A stretch of 64,000 bases of DNA from Microstegium vimineum (Eukaryota > Streptophyta > Magnoliopsida > Poales > Poaceae): assembly GCA_022036555.1 (NCBI GenBank), contig CM039128.1:2790049-2854048 (forward strand), read 5' to 3'. The first letter of the stretch is position 1; every line of letters starts with the position of its first letter. Below the pieces are notes generated by a model that was not told the DNA's origin, searched no databases, and saw only the letters and a program-made list of their open reading frames with translations. The position numbers were made by a program, and so were the translations under genes. Shown one piece after another: positions 1 to 10,105 of the stretch.

Positions 1-71
1 CGCATATCGGGGATGGCTGAGGCGTCGGCACAGGTCGGGGATGACCTTCCGAAGGCGGCACAGCACCACGG

Positions 72-286
72 GCACGACAGGGTCAGCGACGTGCGGTGGC
101 GCGGATAGAGGCACCCTGGCCCTATCTCCCGGAGCGAGGACGACGACGCAGTGCGCTCCTTGCACGAAGGAGATAATGGGCACGACGGGTCGGCGACGCT
201 GCGGCGCGGATTGAGGCGCCCCGACCCAATCTCCCGTAGCCAGAATGACAACACGGTTCTCTCCTTGCACGGAGGAGATAGGGCTA
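72..286. repeat. imperfect tandem duplication, period ~108 bp
   Basis: Two adjacent copies, about 73-180 and 181-286, share the order CACGACRGGGTC, GGCGCGGAT, CTATCTCCCG-like and CTCCTTGCACG blocks. The stretch is GC-rich. Open frames across it are not supported as genes, because they run through the repeat in arbitrary frames. Confidence 0.7.
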
Positions 287-380
287 GGGTTCGTCGACCC
301 GGAGCCGGTACCCGCACTGACGGCTCTCCGGGCAGGGGCGCGGCCGACGGAGGCGCGCGTCCGGGCGGGGCGTGCCCGGA

Positions 381-434
381 CGGTCGACACGGCTGGGCGG
401 GGCATGCTTGGGCGGTCGACACGGCTGGGCGGGG
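381..434. repeat. 22-bp direct repeat, period 32 bp
   Basis: The block beginning CGGTCGACACGG and ending GGGCGGGG occurs at 381-402 and again at 413-434. It lies in the same GC-rich repetitive stretch as the 108-bp duplication. Confidence 0.8.
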
Positions 435-738
435 TGCCGGTGAGCCGGCAGACGGCCAGCCGTAGGTCGCCGGCGAGGTGGCGGCGGGTGCGTGGAACCC
501 TAGCCTGGAGAGGGAGCACGGCGGCGGGCGGGGGAACCGCGTGGTGAGAGAGAGCGGGTCGGCGTGGGTAGGGGATCGCACGAGCGGGTCCACCGAATTT
601 TTTGGAGCCTGGTTGTAGGGTCAGTAGGTGAGAACAGGTTTCCCACTCTAAAAAGAAAATTTCAATTATAGTAGAGAAGGTACATATGTATGTGTATGGG
701 GTTGGGCCCCTTGGTCCTGTTCCGCAGCCCAGCGCGAG

Positions 739-770
<32 letters not shown>

Positions 771-1290
771 CACCGCTCCATGTGTGTCAGATGATAGACA
801 TCCAAATAGCCTAAAAAACGGTTGCCAAGAGCTGGTAAAACAACTACTAGTTATTTTATAGCAAATCTGAAGATAATATATCTGCATAATAGCTAGGAGG
901 CGAGTCCCTTGGTTGCGCTTTCCCTGGCATACGCATAGGTGACTGCCTAGCTGAATCGGCCAGGCCCAGTCGCGCATATACACCATCACTCCCTTGCGCG
1001 CTGCCGCGGTGTCCTATCTGTTTTTTGGCTTTTCTAACTACAAATATCATTATATCTAAGTGTATAAGAAAATTAAGTATATAGAAAAGACAAAAATAAC
1101 TTATAATTTAGAATGGAGAAAGTATTTAACATGGTGTTCTTACCACTGAACATACACACATAAATAATTCAAGTTAACTGGGAAACATAATATCATCTAC
1201 AGTAGGTTTTAATAGACAGCATAATCCCCTTCTGTAGTCTGCAGCTTACAACCAACATAATTTAGTTTGTTAGAATTGCACTCAAATTTA
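435..1290. other. intergenic; no gene seen
   Basis: GC-rich to about 560, then AT-rich. It holds a 31-C homopolymer (739-769) and, near 1099-1124, an isolated Stowaway-like end (TTATAATTTAGAATGGAG). No matching opposite end was found. Confidence 0.6.
739..769. repeat. poly-C homopolymer, 31 bases
   Basis: An uninterrupted run of 31 C residues on the plus strand. Such a run is prone to length error and polymorphism, and the two strands could form G-quadruplex or i-motif structures. Confidence 0.95.
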
Positions 1291-1924
1291 TTCCTATCAG
1301 ACAAGTGAGTCTCGACCCCTTCGCCCCCCGCGTCGCTCTCGCGGAGAGCGACTCGGGCGGCGCCGCCACGCGCTCGTCGAGGCCCCTCCCTCCCTCCGGC
1401 CGCCGTTGCCGCTCTTACTCGCGGCGGCGGCGGCCAGTGGCGGCGCCCTCAAGTTGGGGCCCTGCCCGTGCCTCCCTCCACTCGCCATCCTCCCCCCCCC
1501 CCCTCCCTCCTCCTCCTCCACCTCAACTCTTGCAGCAGAAACGGTGGTGGGCGGCGGCGGATGGCCGGATCTGAGCCTCTGCGGGACGGATCCGCCGTCT
1601 ACCACCCCCATCATTCCCCCACCCCCTCGCCCGGCGGTCATGCGGCCGGTGACCATGGTGGAGAGTTGCTCTGCCGGTCATTCCCCCACCTTCGTCACCT
1701 CCGCCGTACTCTGGGCGAAAGCCTTGTCTTGGAGAACTCTAAGACCAGCGACGATGGCGTCTTGGGCGTCAACTCCTTCCTGAAGGCGTCACTGAAGAAC
1801 ATCCTACAGCCCGTCGCTCCACCCCCCGTGTGGTCGCTGCTCTGCTCCTAATTGTGCTTCATGTTTTTTCTCACTTGGTTGGTCCAACTGAAGTTTGTTG
1901 TAGCCATAGTCGTCACTTGGTGCT

Positions 1925-2440
1925 TGGTGCTTTGGCGGATGCTTTGCCGCCAACGTTTTGGAGGAGGAATGGTCGTCGCCGCGTGCCTAGACTTGAAGTT
2001 AGTGCTCCTCGCCCGTGGTCCCGAGAGCATTACGACCATCGGTGACTCGGAGGAGTGCCTGCAGGGAAACTCCTATCTTTAGGTGCTCCTCGCCCGTGAT
2101 CCTGAGGGCCTTTGACCTTAGTGACTCGGAGGAGTACTCAGAGCGCGTCTTCGAGTTTTGCTGTTGTGAGCGGATCGGCCCCCATCTGCGGTTGCTTTGC
2201 CGTGTCGATGGGCCTCGTGTTTGGGCGGATGCTTTGCTGTCGGTGCCGTTGAGATTGTGTGTCGTCTCCGTGTGTCGTGGTCTTCAGGGAGGTCCTCCTC
2301 GCCCGTGGTCCTGAGGCCCCTCAGTGACTCGGAGGAGTTTGCTGCTACGTGCGGGTCGGCCCCATCCATGGAAGCTTTGTCGTGTCGATGATCTTCATCT
2401 ACTTTGGCGGATGCTTTGCCGCTGCTGAAACCTACGACTC
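1925..2440 (+). repeat. internal imperfect repeats of the LINE-derived element
   Basis: GCTCCTCGCCCGTG followed by GTGACTCGGAGGAG occurs three times (about 2003-2056, 2083-2135 and 2293-2339). TTGGCGGATGCTTTGC also occurs three times (about 1931, 2221 and 2403). The two motifs alternate, suggesting a duplicated module of roughly 80-200 bp with length variation. Confidence 0.75.
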
Positions 2441-2517
2441 TTCTTCACTGCTGGCTACCTTTGTGTTGAATTAGTTTGTATTAGGCGCAGTATCTCGGGT
2501 TGTCGGGTGGAGGCCCT

Positions 2518-2533
2518 CCCCCCCCCCCCCCCC
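2518..2533. repeat. poly-C run, 16 bases
   Basis: A run of 16 C residues inside the 3' part of the LINE-derived element. Confidence 0.95.
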
Positions 2534-2692
2534 ATTTTGCTTGCTTTTTGTTCTGTGTTGTGGATTTCGTTGGTAATCCTTGGATTACTTGCGAATCCAT
2601 TTGTATCCTCTACGTGTAGGTCTATTGACCATTCTCCTCTGCTTAATGAAATACGGGTTATATGTCTGGTCTCGAAAAAAAATGTTCCTATC

Positions 2693-3159
2693 TTGATATA
2701 TGTTCACTTCCTTATTCACAACTGAAATCAGAGTGGGTATAAGGGAAAAAATTAGGACACAGATAATGGATAGTCACCTTATCCGCTGATACACACATGT
2801 CCATATATATATTCATTGAATATATAATTGTTCAACAATTTGAAACATTACTAACTAAAAGTATATAATAAATGATAGTGTATGTCCACTATTATATTTC
2901 TAACATCTAATAGTTCAACCATTTTTATTACTAACAGAGCAGTACAAATAATAAGATGATAGTTCAATTCTAGGCAAAGGCAGTTCTACAAAAATAAAGT
3001 TAATAAGGCCTAATCAAATGCATACACAAAACCATATATATGACCGAGAAGCCAAATCAAATGCACTAAATATTGTTTTCTCATATTGAAATCTTCATAT
3101 TCATCTTGCAATTGAGTGCTTGTTCATCTTGTTCTTGTTGGTTCTTCGATTGCTTGCAG
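2693..3159. other. AT-rich stretch before the NLR exon; likely intron
   Basis: No reading frame is supported. The stretch ends in a pyrimidine-rich tract and TTGCAG at 3154-3159, a good 3' splice site that opens the NLR exon. It may be the remains of an intron whose 5' exon lies beyond the LINE-derived insertion or has been lost. Confidence 0.5.
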
Positions 3160-6100
3160 GACGAGAGCCCTAGTGGCTGGTTGTCGCGCCGCAAGATCAT
3201 GGCAACCATCGGAGGTGGTGTATCGGTTGCTAAGGCCTAAGGCGCATCCACCTTTGATCGGCCTCGCACCCTGGACGAGTACTTCGAGGAGCAACTTGTC
3301 TGCTGGGTAGCACAAATCACAGAAAGACGACCCAACGGACGATGGATGATACCATCTGTCTCCATTGTTGTGGAACTGGATGAAGATCTGGATGCTGACG
3401 CTATTGCACATGAAGCCTTGGACATAGTGCGTGCAGCACCGGATGAAGATCAGCACGCTGGCGCTATTGCAGATGAAGCCTTGGACATGGTGCACACGGG
3501 GACGGAAAACTATTTCAAGAAGAGTGTCCTGGTGGACATTCCGTCACTGCACCTGGAGTTCATGCCCCTACGTCCCAAGGAGATCCTCTACTACATCCTG
3601 CGGGAGCTCGAGCTGCAGGATCAGGGAGGCACAGATTATGACCAAGGGGATAAGCAGGCTTCTGATCAGTCGCCATATACTGTTGAACGGAGAAGAAAAT
3701 GGAGTATTCACTATGAAAAAAAGCGAGTAATGGAGGGAGTCAAGAGAAATATCCGAGCAATAAAGCTCGATGACAAGATTAAAGAGATCAAGGATCAACT
3801 TGAGGGAGGGAAGAGCGATGGACTGCTGCTGCGGACCCTGAAGAAACAAATGAAGGACTATGACAAGGATAAGCGGAAAGACAAACTCTCCGGAAAAAAC
3901 TTAGGCGTGCTCCTCCAGCTGCTGTTTCAGTCAGCTAAAACCGCTGCAGATGAACAAGCTGGCCAAGTAAAAACTCAGAAAGACGTGCCTACATTAGCAC
4001 TGTGGTATGACGACATCATCAAGGAAGCAACCAAGAAGCTTGAAGAGTGTATGAAGCAGGAAGAAGGTTCTGACGATGACACTGACGAAGACGATGACGA
4101 CAGTGAAGACGACGACGACGACGACAGTGAAGAAGACAACAAAGCAAGAGAAGCAGCAGATAATAATGAGGGTGTGATTCATCTCGATCCTGAACAGTAT
4201 GCAAACATACTGCAGGATGTGTTCCCAAAGACCGGCAACAGCACCAAGCGCCAACAGGACCAACACCAGACGACCAGCGACACCTCTAAAGTGAGCGAGA
4301 GAACTCAAATCCAAGAAATTGTCGAAATTGAAAAGGAGAAACTAAAGCTCCTGCAGGAGCTGTTGCGGGCAAGGACCAGCGACGACAACAAGTCCTCACA
4401 GGCCAACAAGAAAGATAAAAACCCGATGGCAGATGGCGATCAAGATCAAAACCTGCAGGATTCAGATACTGTTCAAGTGACCACAAAGGAAGAGGAAGCA
4501 GAGAGCAGCAATAGCGAGTCCCTGCAGGCCCAGGAGCATGATCAAGGCACCCCTATATTGGGCGAGAATCAAATCAAACAGATTTTCGAGAAGGTTAAAG
4601 TAGAAATCCTGCAGGAGCTGTCGCCAGCAGGGACCAGCAAATACCTGCAGGCCCAGGAGGAAGGCAGTTCTTGTGTAACCGTTGAGAACATGGAAAAAGA
4701 TGAGGGGACCAGCGACAGCAAGTCCCTGCAGACCAAGGATCAAGACAGTTCAGCAGCTGGTCAATTCACAAATCTTAAGAATACACGGGGAGAGGATCGA
4801 AGAAATAAATATAAAAACAGAAGTAAATCGGATGGTCAGGAGAAAAAGCTAGATGCAATTGTTAAAGAAACTAAGGAGACGATTGAAGAAGTCAAGCAGA
4901 AGATTAATGAGCAACTGAAGATCAGGAGGATCATGGACAAGATTAAAGCTACTTTGAAAAATAAAAGGGTGGTGGTTATCCTCAAAATTGATGATCAGAT
5001 GATCCCTGAGTTCCCATGGAAGGAGACCAGAAATGCTTTGAGGTTTTTGGATTGCATCGCAGGTGCTGTGATTGTCACCAGCCCCTGTGACAGCCAACAA
5101 GAATATTGCTACCCACAGGGGCAGGAGCCCATAAACTATTCTCTTGTTGGCCTTTACGATGATGTTCTCAATCGTACAAGCGAAAAGAAGCACCAGAAGA
5201 TTATCCATGACATCCTGGAAAAGTGTAAGCCAGATGAATTCTGCATGAAGATCTTTGCTCATGCTTTGTATGCCAACCCCAAGAGGCGCGTTGAAGACTT
5301 GAACAAGCTGCACAGCACTCTGCAGAAGGTTTCTCAAACTTCACTTGCTAGTAGTATTGCTAAGAAGGTGTTCAAGTTCTCCTACAACGATCTGCCTGAT
5401 AAAGAATACAAGTCCTGCCTATTGTACCTAGCTATCTTCCCACCAGAATACAAAATCAAGAGGTCAACCTTGATAGGAAGATGGGTTGCAGAAGGGCTGA
5501 TAACTACAGAAGACTGGATCTGGTCCAAATCAGTGTGTAAAGCCGAAAAATGTTTTGACGCACTCATCAGACGGATGTTTGTTCATCCTGTTGATTTTGG
5601 TGCGGCAAGAGAGGTCAAGAGTTGCATGGTGACAAATATAATTCATGGTTTCATTGCCAATATTGCGGAGAAACAACATATCATCGAGGCACGCCTGTCA
5701 CATCATTTGGCTCACCATTTCTCCATTTATAATGATCTCCGGCTCCGTGGCTCTGATACAATCACTGATTTCTTCAAAAGCTTTCCAAATCATCTCCCCT
5801 CATCAAGGTTCTGGATCTACAAGGTTGTCAGTGCTTCGGTGGGAAGAATATATGGTTTCTTAAGCAAATCTGTAGAAAGATCTTAATACTCAAGTACCTA
5901 AGCATAAGGGGAACAAATGCAACACAGCTTCCTATTGAAATTAACAACCTCCAAGAGCTGGAGGTATTGGATATCCGACAGACCCAGGTGCCAGCAAAGG
6001 CAACAAGACATATCCGGCTTCTAAAGCTGAAGCGTCTGCTGGCTGGCAACTTTGATCCAACTCTAAGAAACAATGACGTCACCAGTGTCCAGGTTCCTGA

Positions 6101-7621
6101 AAAGGTTGAAAATATGGAACATATGGAGGTACTGTCCGAAGTCAAGCCAATGAGTCGCCTCAGGGAGCTTGGAACATATGGTGGAAAATACATTGGAACA
6201 CTTTATGAGCTGAGGAAGCTTGGTATAGTTATTGAGAACAAGGATAGTCACCTCAGGGAGTTGTTTACAGTGATCAGTATCCTACACAAAAACCTTCGGT
6301 CTGTGTCTATCACTCTTCATTCCCCAATCAAACACGAGGGCACTTCTAACAGAAGAGGCTATTCATGTTTGCCGAATGCTACCAATAGAAGGTTATCTAG
6401 GACTAAAGCTGACAATCATACCCTGCTGAAAGACCCTCCCAAGCTTCTTGAGAGACTAAGCATAAGTGGAACCATACAAAATGTGCAGCTTCTTCAAGAA
6501 TTGCTGGACAAAAGTGTTAAAGAACTTGTCAAGGTAACTATAAGTAATACCTTGCTTGAGCAGAATGATCTCAAGATCCTTGCCATGATGCCCAAGTTGC
6601 AATGTTTCAGACTCCAACAAATTTCATGCGCTAAGGGGGCTAAGATCAAGCTCACCTTCAACAAGGATGAATTTCCAATGCTCAAGTACTTTCTTTTTGA
6701 GGGATCCAGCACTGAGACTGACATCAGCTTTGAAGCTGGAGCAACACATGGGCTTGATGAGATTGTTTTGTCCTTCAATTTTGATGCTCCCAACACCACA
6801 GCTGCTGCCACCACAACAGGAAACCTTCCAAAACTGGAGGAGCACGAGTCAAACAACAAGAAGACCGACACCATCGCCACTACTGCTACCACCAACACCA
6901 CCACCAAAGTCAACGGCCATCCAAAACAGCAACAGGAATCGAACAACAACGACACTGCTGCTGCTGCTGCCGCCGCCACCACTGAAGTTGATAGACTTAC
7001 AAAACTAGCAGAGAAGAAGTCGAACAACAGCACCACCACCACCACTGGAGTTAATGGCCTTCCAAAACAAGAGCATGAACTGCTTACCACCACCACCGCA
7101 AGCAGAAACAGCATGTTGCTTTCATTGTTTGACAATAATAATGCCAAACATATAGCAAAGGTAACTCTTCGTGGTACCCAGCTAAAGGAAGGTGACATAT
7201 GAAACCTTGCAAAGAAACCAAAACTGCGCTGCCTAGTGCTCTTAGAGAAGTCTTACGACGAAAGCAAGCTTACCTTCAACAAAGATGAGTTCCCAAAGCT
7301 CAACATTCTTAATGTCAACTGCTCCAACATCGAGAAGATTAGCTTCACCAGCAGATCTGTTTCTAAGCTCGAGAAGATCATATGGACATTCACCAACAGC
7401 GGGGCAGATTATTCTCTCTCCGGCATCAGTAACCTTCCAAAACTGAAGGATTTCAAGTTCAATGGTGATGCTGTTCCACATCAGGTGCGAGAAGCCCTTG
7501 ATAAACATGGAATCAAACCTGTTCCTGAAAAAAATGAATTAGGAAATGAAGGGCAAGAAATAGAGAAGACAGAAGACGAGGACCATGAATGTTTCCCATT
7601 CTGCTGGAACAACCAGGTTTG
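3160..7621 (+). pseudogene. NLR (NB-ARC-LRR) disease-resistance gene, disrupted
   Basis: Grass-type nucleotide-binding leucine-rich-repeat immune receptor relic. After the splice acceptor at 3159 the frame has TAA at 3238-3240, then is open from 3241 to 5886. It shows a degenerate P-loop region (SVSIVVELDED instead of GxGGxGKT), a very acidic linker with repeated LQAQE/LQELL units (about 4050-4800), a kinase-2-like VVVILKIDD, an RNBS-B-like GAVIVTSP, and an ARC/winged-helix block with CLLYLAIFPPEYKIK and GRWVAEGLI. The leucine-rich repeats (LPIEINNLQELEVLDIR) lie in another frame from about 5845 on, so a frameshift falls near 5840-5880. TGA at 7200-7202 interrupts the LRR, and coding resumes in frame to TGA at 7621. 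A Thr/Asn/Ala low-complexity insert sits at about 6790-7090. No coiled-coil N-terminus is visible. The degenerate nucleotide site and three lesions argue for a pseudogene; errors in the sequence are the alternative. Confidence 0.85.
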
Positions 7622-8280
7622 ACACTGGATGAAGCACTCCTTTCGTGCATTCATCATCGAGCTCCATGGTGTTGTTTATGTGTGCTCCTGTGGTTTGCTT
7701 GTGTGTGTCTGCCGAGTGTCTGGTTAGTTGTGTGTGCCTTGTGATTGTGGTTAAGCATAATTGCTATGTATCTGTGCTGACGGATTTGGACTTGTGTGGG
7801 ACTTGTGTCTTTCCTCTAGATCATCATGCTGCATGCAAGGTTTCATGTAATAAGTGCAATGTTTGTGCACACATTTGACTACTTATTAATGTATCGTGTA
7901 ATTCGTGTGCAATATTTTGTGGTTTTATTGGATGCTGCAACTAAACATCAAAGCTGTGTGAATCGAATATAGCAACCTGTATATAAGCATCAGCTACTTA
8001 TTCCCTGTGACCTTCAAACTATCTGTTGTGGTCATATCTATCTATGTACATACCATTTTATCGGTAGTATCTCCCTAGCGAGTATTGCTCTGAACTTATC
8101 CATGGTTTCATGTAAGTTGAGTATCATACTATATGCATGTACTTTTGTTAAAAAAAATGAAACTATATGTATGTACGTATCACTCCTTGAAGATGTGGTT
8201 TCAACTGTATATTGGCATGCACTTGTTGCTTGTAAATTTTCCCCTGGCCTCCCCCATGCTCACATTTGGAGAAGCTACTA
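7622..8280. other. 3' flank of the NLR relic; no gene seen
   Basis: Probable former 3' untranslated region followed by AT-rich DNA. Short frames here have no recognisable product. Confidence 0.5.
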
Positions 8281-8345
8281 GTTCAGAAGGTGACAAGTGA
8301 GCATTTTAGCGAAGTTCAGAAGGTGACAAGTGAGCCTTTTAGCCA
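8281..8345. repeat. 33-bp tandem direct repeat
   Basis: GTTCAGAAGGTGACAAGTGA occurs at 8281 and again at 8314. The units continue with GCATTTTAGC and GCCTTTTAGC. Confidence 0.9.
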
Positions 8346-8552
8346 TCGACCTGCCTTCATTGCAGGTAAGTTGTTCAAGAGAAAAAAAAAAGTAGCAGAG
8401 TGAAATTAAACATCACAAGCATGTATAGCTGTGATGGTCTCTGCTCGTCTCAATAGAACACTGCCCCCATTCACAAACGCTCAATAGAATTTCAATAAAT
8501 TATGTTAAAAAAAAGTTTTCCATAAACACACCTGCTAGTAGTAAGGCAGTGC

Positions 8553-8555
<3 letters not shown>

Positions 8556-8584
<29 letters not shown>
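8556..8584. repeat. (GT)n microsatellite
   Basis: About 14 uninterrupted TG/GT dinucleotides. Confidence 0.95.
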
Positions 8585-8585
<1 letters not shown>

Positions 8586-8617
8586 ACTCGGTTCATACTT
8601 TGTAGTCATATTCATTT

Positions 8618-9007
8618 AGGAATTAGGATCATAGTCAAAAGGAAGACATGCAGAAGTGCTATGCAACTACTGAACTACACCATCTAAGGAAAATAAGTAA
8701 CTTTGCTGGCATGATATATGCAAATTACAGAGAATAAAAAAATCATTATCCAGGGATCAACGTTTTTCATGCTGAACATATTTTAATGCGTAGACTTTGC
8801 AACACTAAATAGGAATTAGGATCATAGTCAAAAGAAAGAGACTGCAGAAGTGCTATGCAACTACTGAACTACACCATCTATAAGGAAAATAAGTAACTTT
8901 GCTGGCATGATGTATGAAAATTACAGAGATTAAAAAATTCATTATCTAGGGATCAACATTTTTCATGCTGAACAAATACTTTAATGCGTAGACTTTGCAA
9001 CACTATA
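8618..9007. repeat. tandem duplication, period ~193 bp
   Basis: Copy 1 (about 8618-8810) and copy 2 (about 8811-9007) both run from AGGAATTAGGATCATAGTC through GCTATGCAACTACTGAAC to TAGACTTTGCAACACTA. They differ by scattered substitutions and small indels. No coding potential. Confidence 0.9.
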
Positions 9008-9074
9008 TTGGCAAAATATTATAAATTACATATAGCAAATGCACAGGAGTGAAACATGAATAGGCGAAGAATCG

Positions 9075-9670
9075 TCATTCCTGAACAATTGACAAGCACC
9101 AGATATAAAATTGGATTTGACGAGAATTAAGTCCAGGAAAGAGGCAGGCTAGCTCACAGCGCGGATTGGTTGGCGACCTTGAGCGGGTCATCTCCTGAAT
9201 GACCTGCCCATGAGCAACAGCAGCATTGCCCCAGCACAGTGGTCTGTTGTCTGGATATATCCCATGGAATCCCGAATTCCCCTGCTCGATCGCCACTGCA
9301 CGTACCTACCAAGCGGAACCAAACCAGATAGTCAAGTGTGGGAATGGGATTCCAAATGCTAGAGTGTAACGTGCTCTCACCGGCATTATGCCGAACACCT
9401 TATTGGCGTGCGCGTGGGAAACAGAAACCATCGTAGAGACTATGCCGCGGGAGACAGAAAGAAACCGGCGTAGAGGAAGGAGACCGTGCAGCACCGCCTC
9501 TCCTGCCTTGTCTCCGGCTCGTCCACGGCGTAGAGCCTAATCGGCGCCCGCGGCGTCGCCCCCGTAACCGTAGACAAACATGCCGCCGCGGGCGCGGCGG
9601 GGGCTGCCGGCTGCGGCCTGCGGGGCGGCAGATTATGGTTGGCATGGGCCTGCACGCATCCGCCCATCAA
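9075..9670 (-). other. possible minus-strand gene fragment, unrecognised
   Basis: On the minus strand a GC-rich segment (about 9440-9670) could encode a Pro/Ala/Arg-rich leader resembling an organelle transit peptide. A second segment (about 9140-9300) follows a possible acceptor GTGCAG and reads GNSGFHGIYPDNRPLCWGNA. I do not recognise either. The two parts are joined only by speculation about an intron, there is no clear start or stop, and short open frames occur by chance at this length. Confidence 0.2.
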
Positions 9671-9864
9671 CCGTATAATGGGCTACCAAACATGAGGACC
9701 ATACTCAATCCACATGGGCCGTTGGTTTCCTTGGTCACTTCCAATGGATTTCGCTAAAAAGAAAAGTCATTTCCAAGGGGATGATGTTATTGTCCGAGTG
9801 TCCGACTGATCCATTTGAGATTCCACCTGGCAAAGAAGATCACTTGTTTTCGCTTTGTATCTTA

Positions 9865-10103
9865 CTCCCTCCGTTCCAAATTATAAGACATCCCAAAAAT
9901 CTTGGAGAGTCAAACTATATAACAATATAATAACATTTATGATATCAACTAAGTATTATTAGATTCGTTATCAATTATATTTTTATAGTATGTCTATTTA
10001 ATATCATAAATTTTGATAGTTTTTTCTATAATTATTGATCAAACTTGAGATGCTTTGACTCTCTAAGATTTTTGGAAAGTCTTATAATTTAGAATGGAGA
10101 GAG
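9865..10103. mobile_element. Stowaway-type MITE, complete (239 bp)
   Basis: Terminal inverted repeats begin CTCCCTCCGTTCCAAATTAT and end in the matching ATAATTTAGAATGGAGAGAG. The pairing continues inwards through ATCTTGGAGAGTCAAA and TTTGACTCTCTAAGAT. TA target duplications flank it at 9863-9864 and 10104-10105. It is AT-rich inside with no reading frame, as usual for this Tc1/mariner-derived MITE family. Confidence 0.92.
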
Positions 10104-10105
10104 TA

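Larger units (their letters stand above)
1299..2684 (+). mobile_element. non-autonomous LINE-derived retroposon with poly-A and TSD
   Basis: The element starts with a very GC-rich leader resembling grass LINE 5' regions (from memory). It continues through internal repeats and ends in a short 3' tail, TTAATGAAATACGGG, followed by an A-run at about 2675-2682. The 8-bp sequence TTCCTATC directly precedes it (1291-1298) and follows the A-run (2685-2692), as expected for target-primed insertion. No endonuclease or reverse-transcriptase reading frame is present, so it must have moved with enzymes supplied by another element. It lies just upstream of the NLR relic, possibly in a former intron. An alternative is a retrocopy of a host transcript. 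Confidence 0.7.

Noticed and set aside
5821..5886. Intron instead of a frameshift in the NLR
   Set aside because: Only a few tens of bases separate the two coding frames, which is too short for a plant intron, and no good donor-acceptor pair is present.
8281..8345. CRISPR-like or satellite array
   Set aside because: Only two units, and the organism is a plant. It is a simple duplication.
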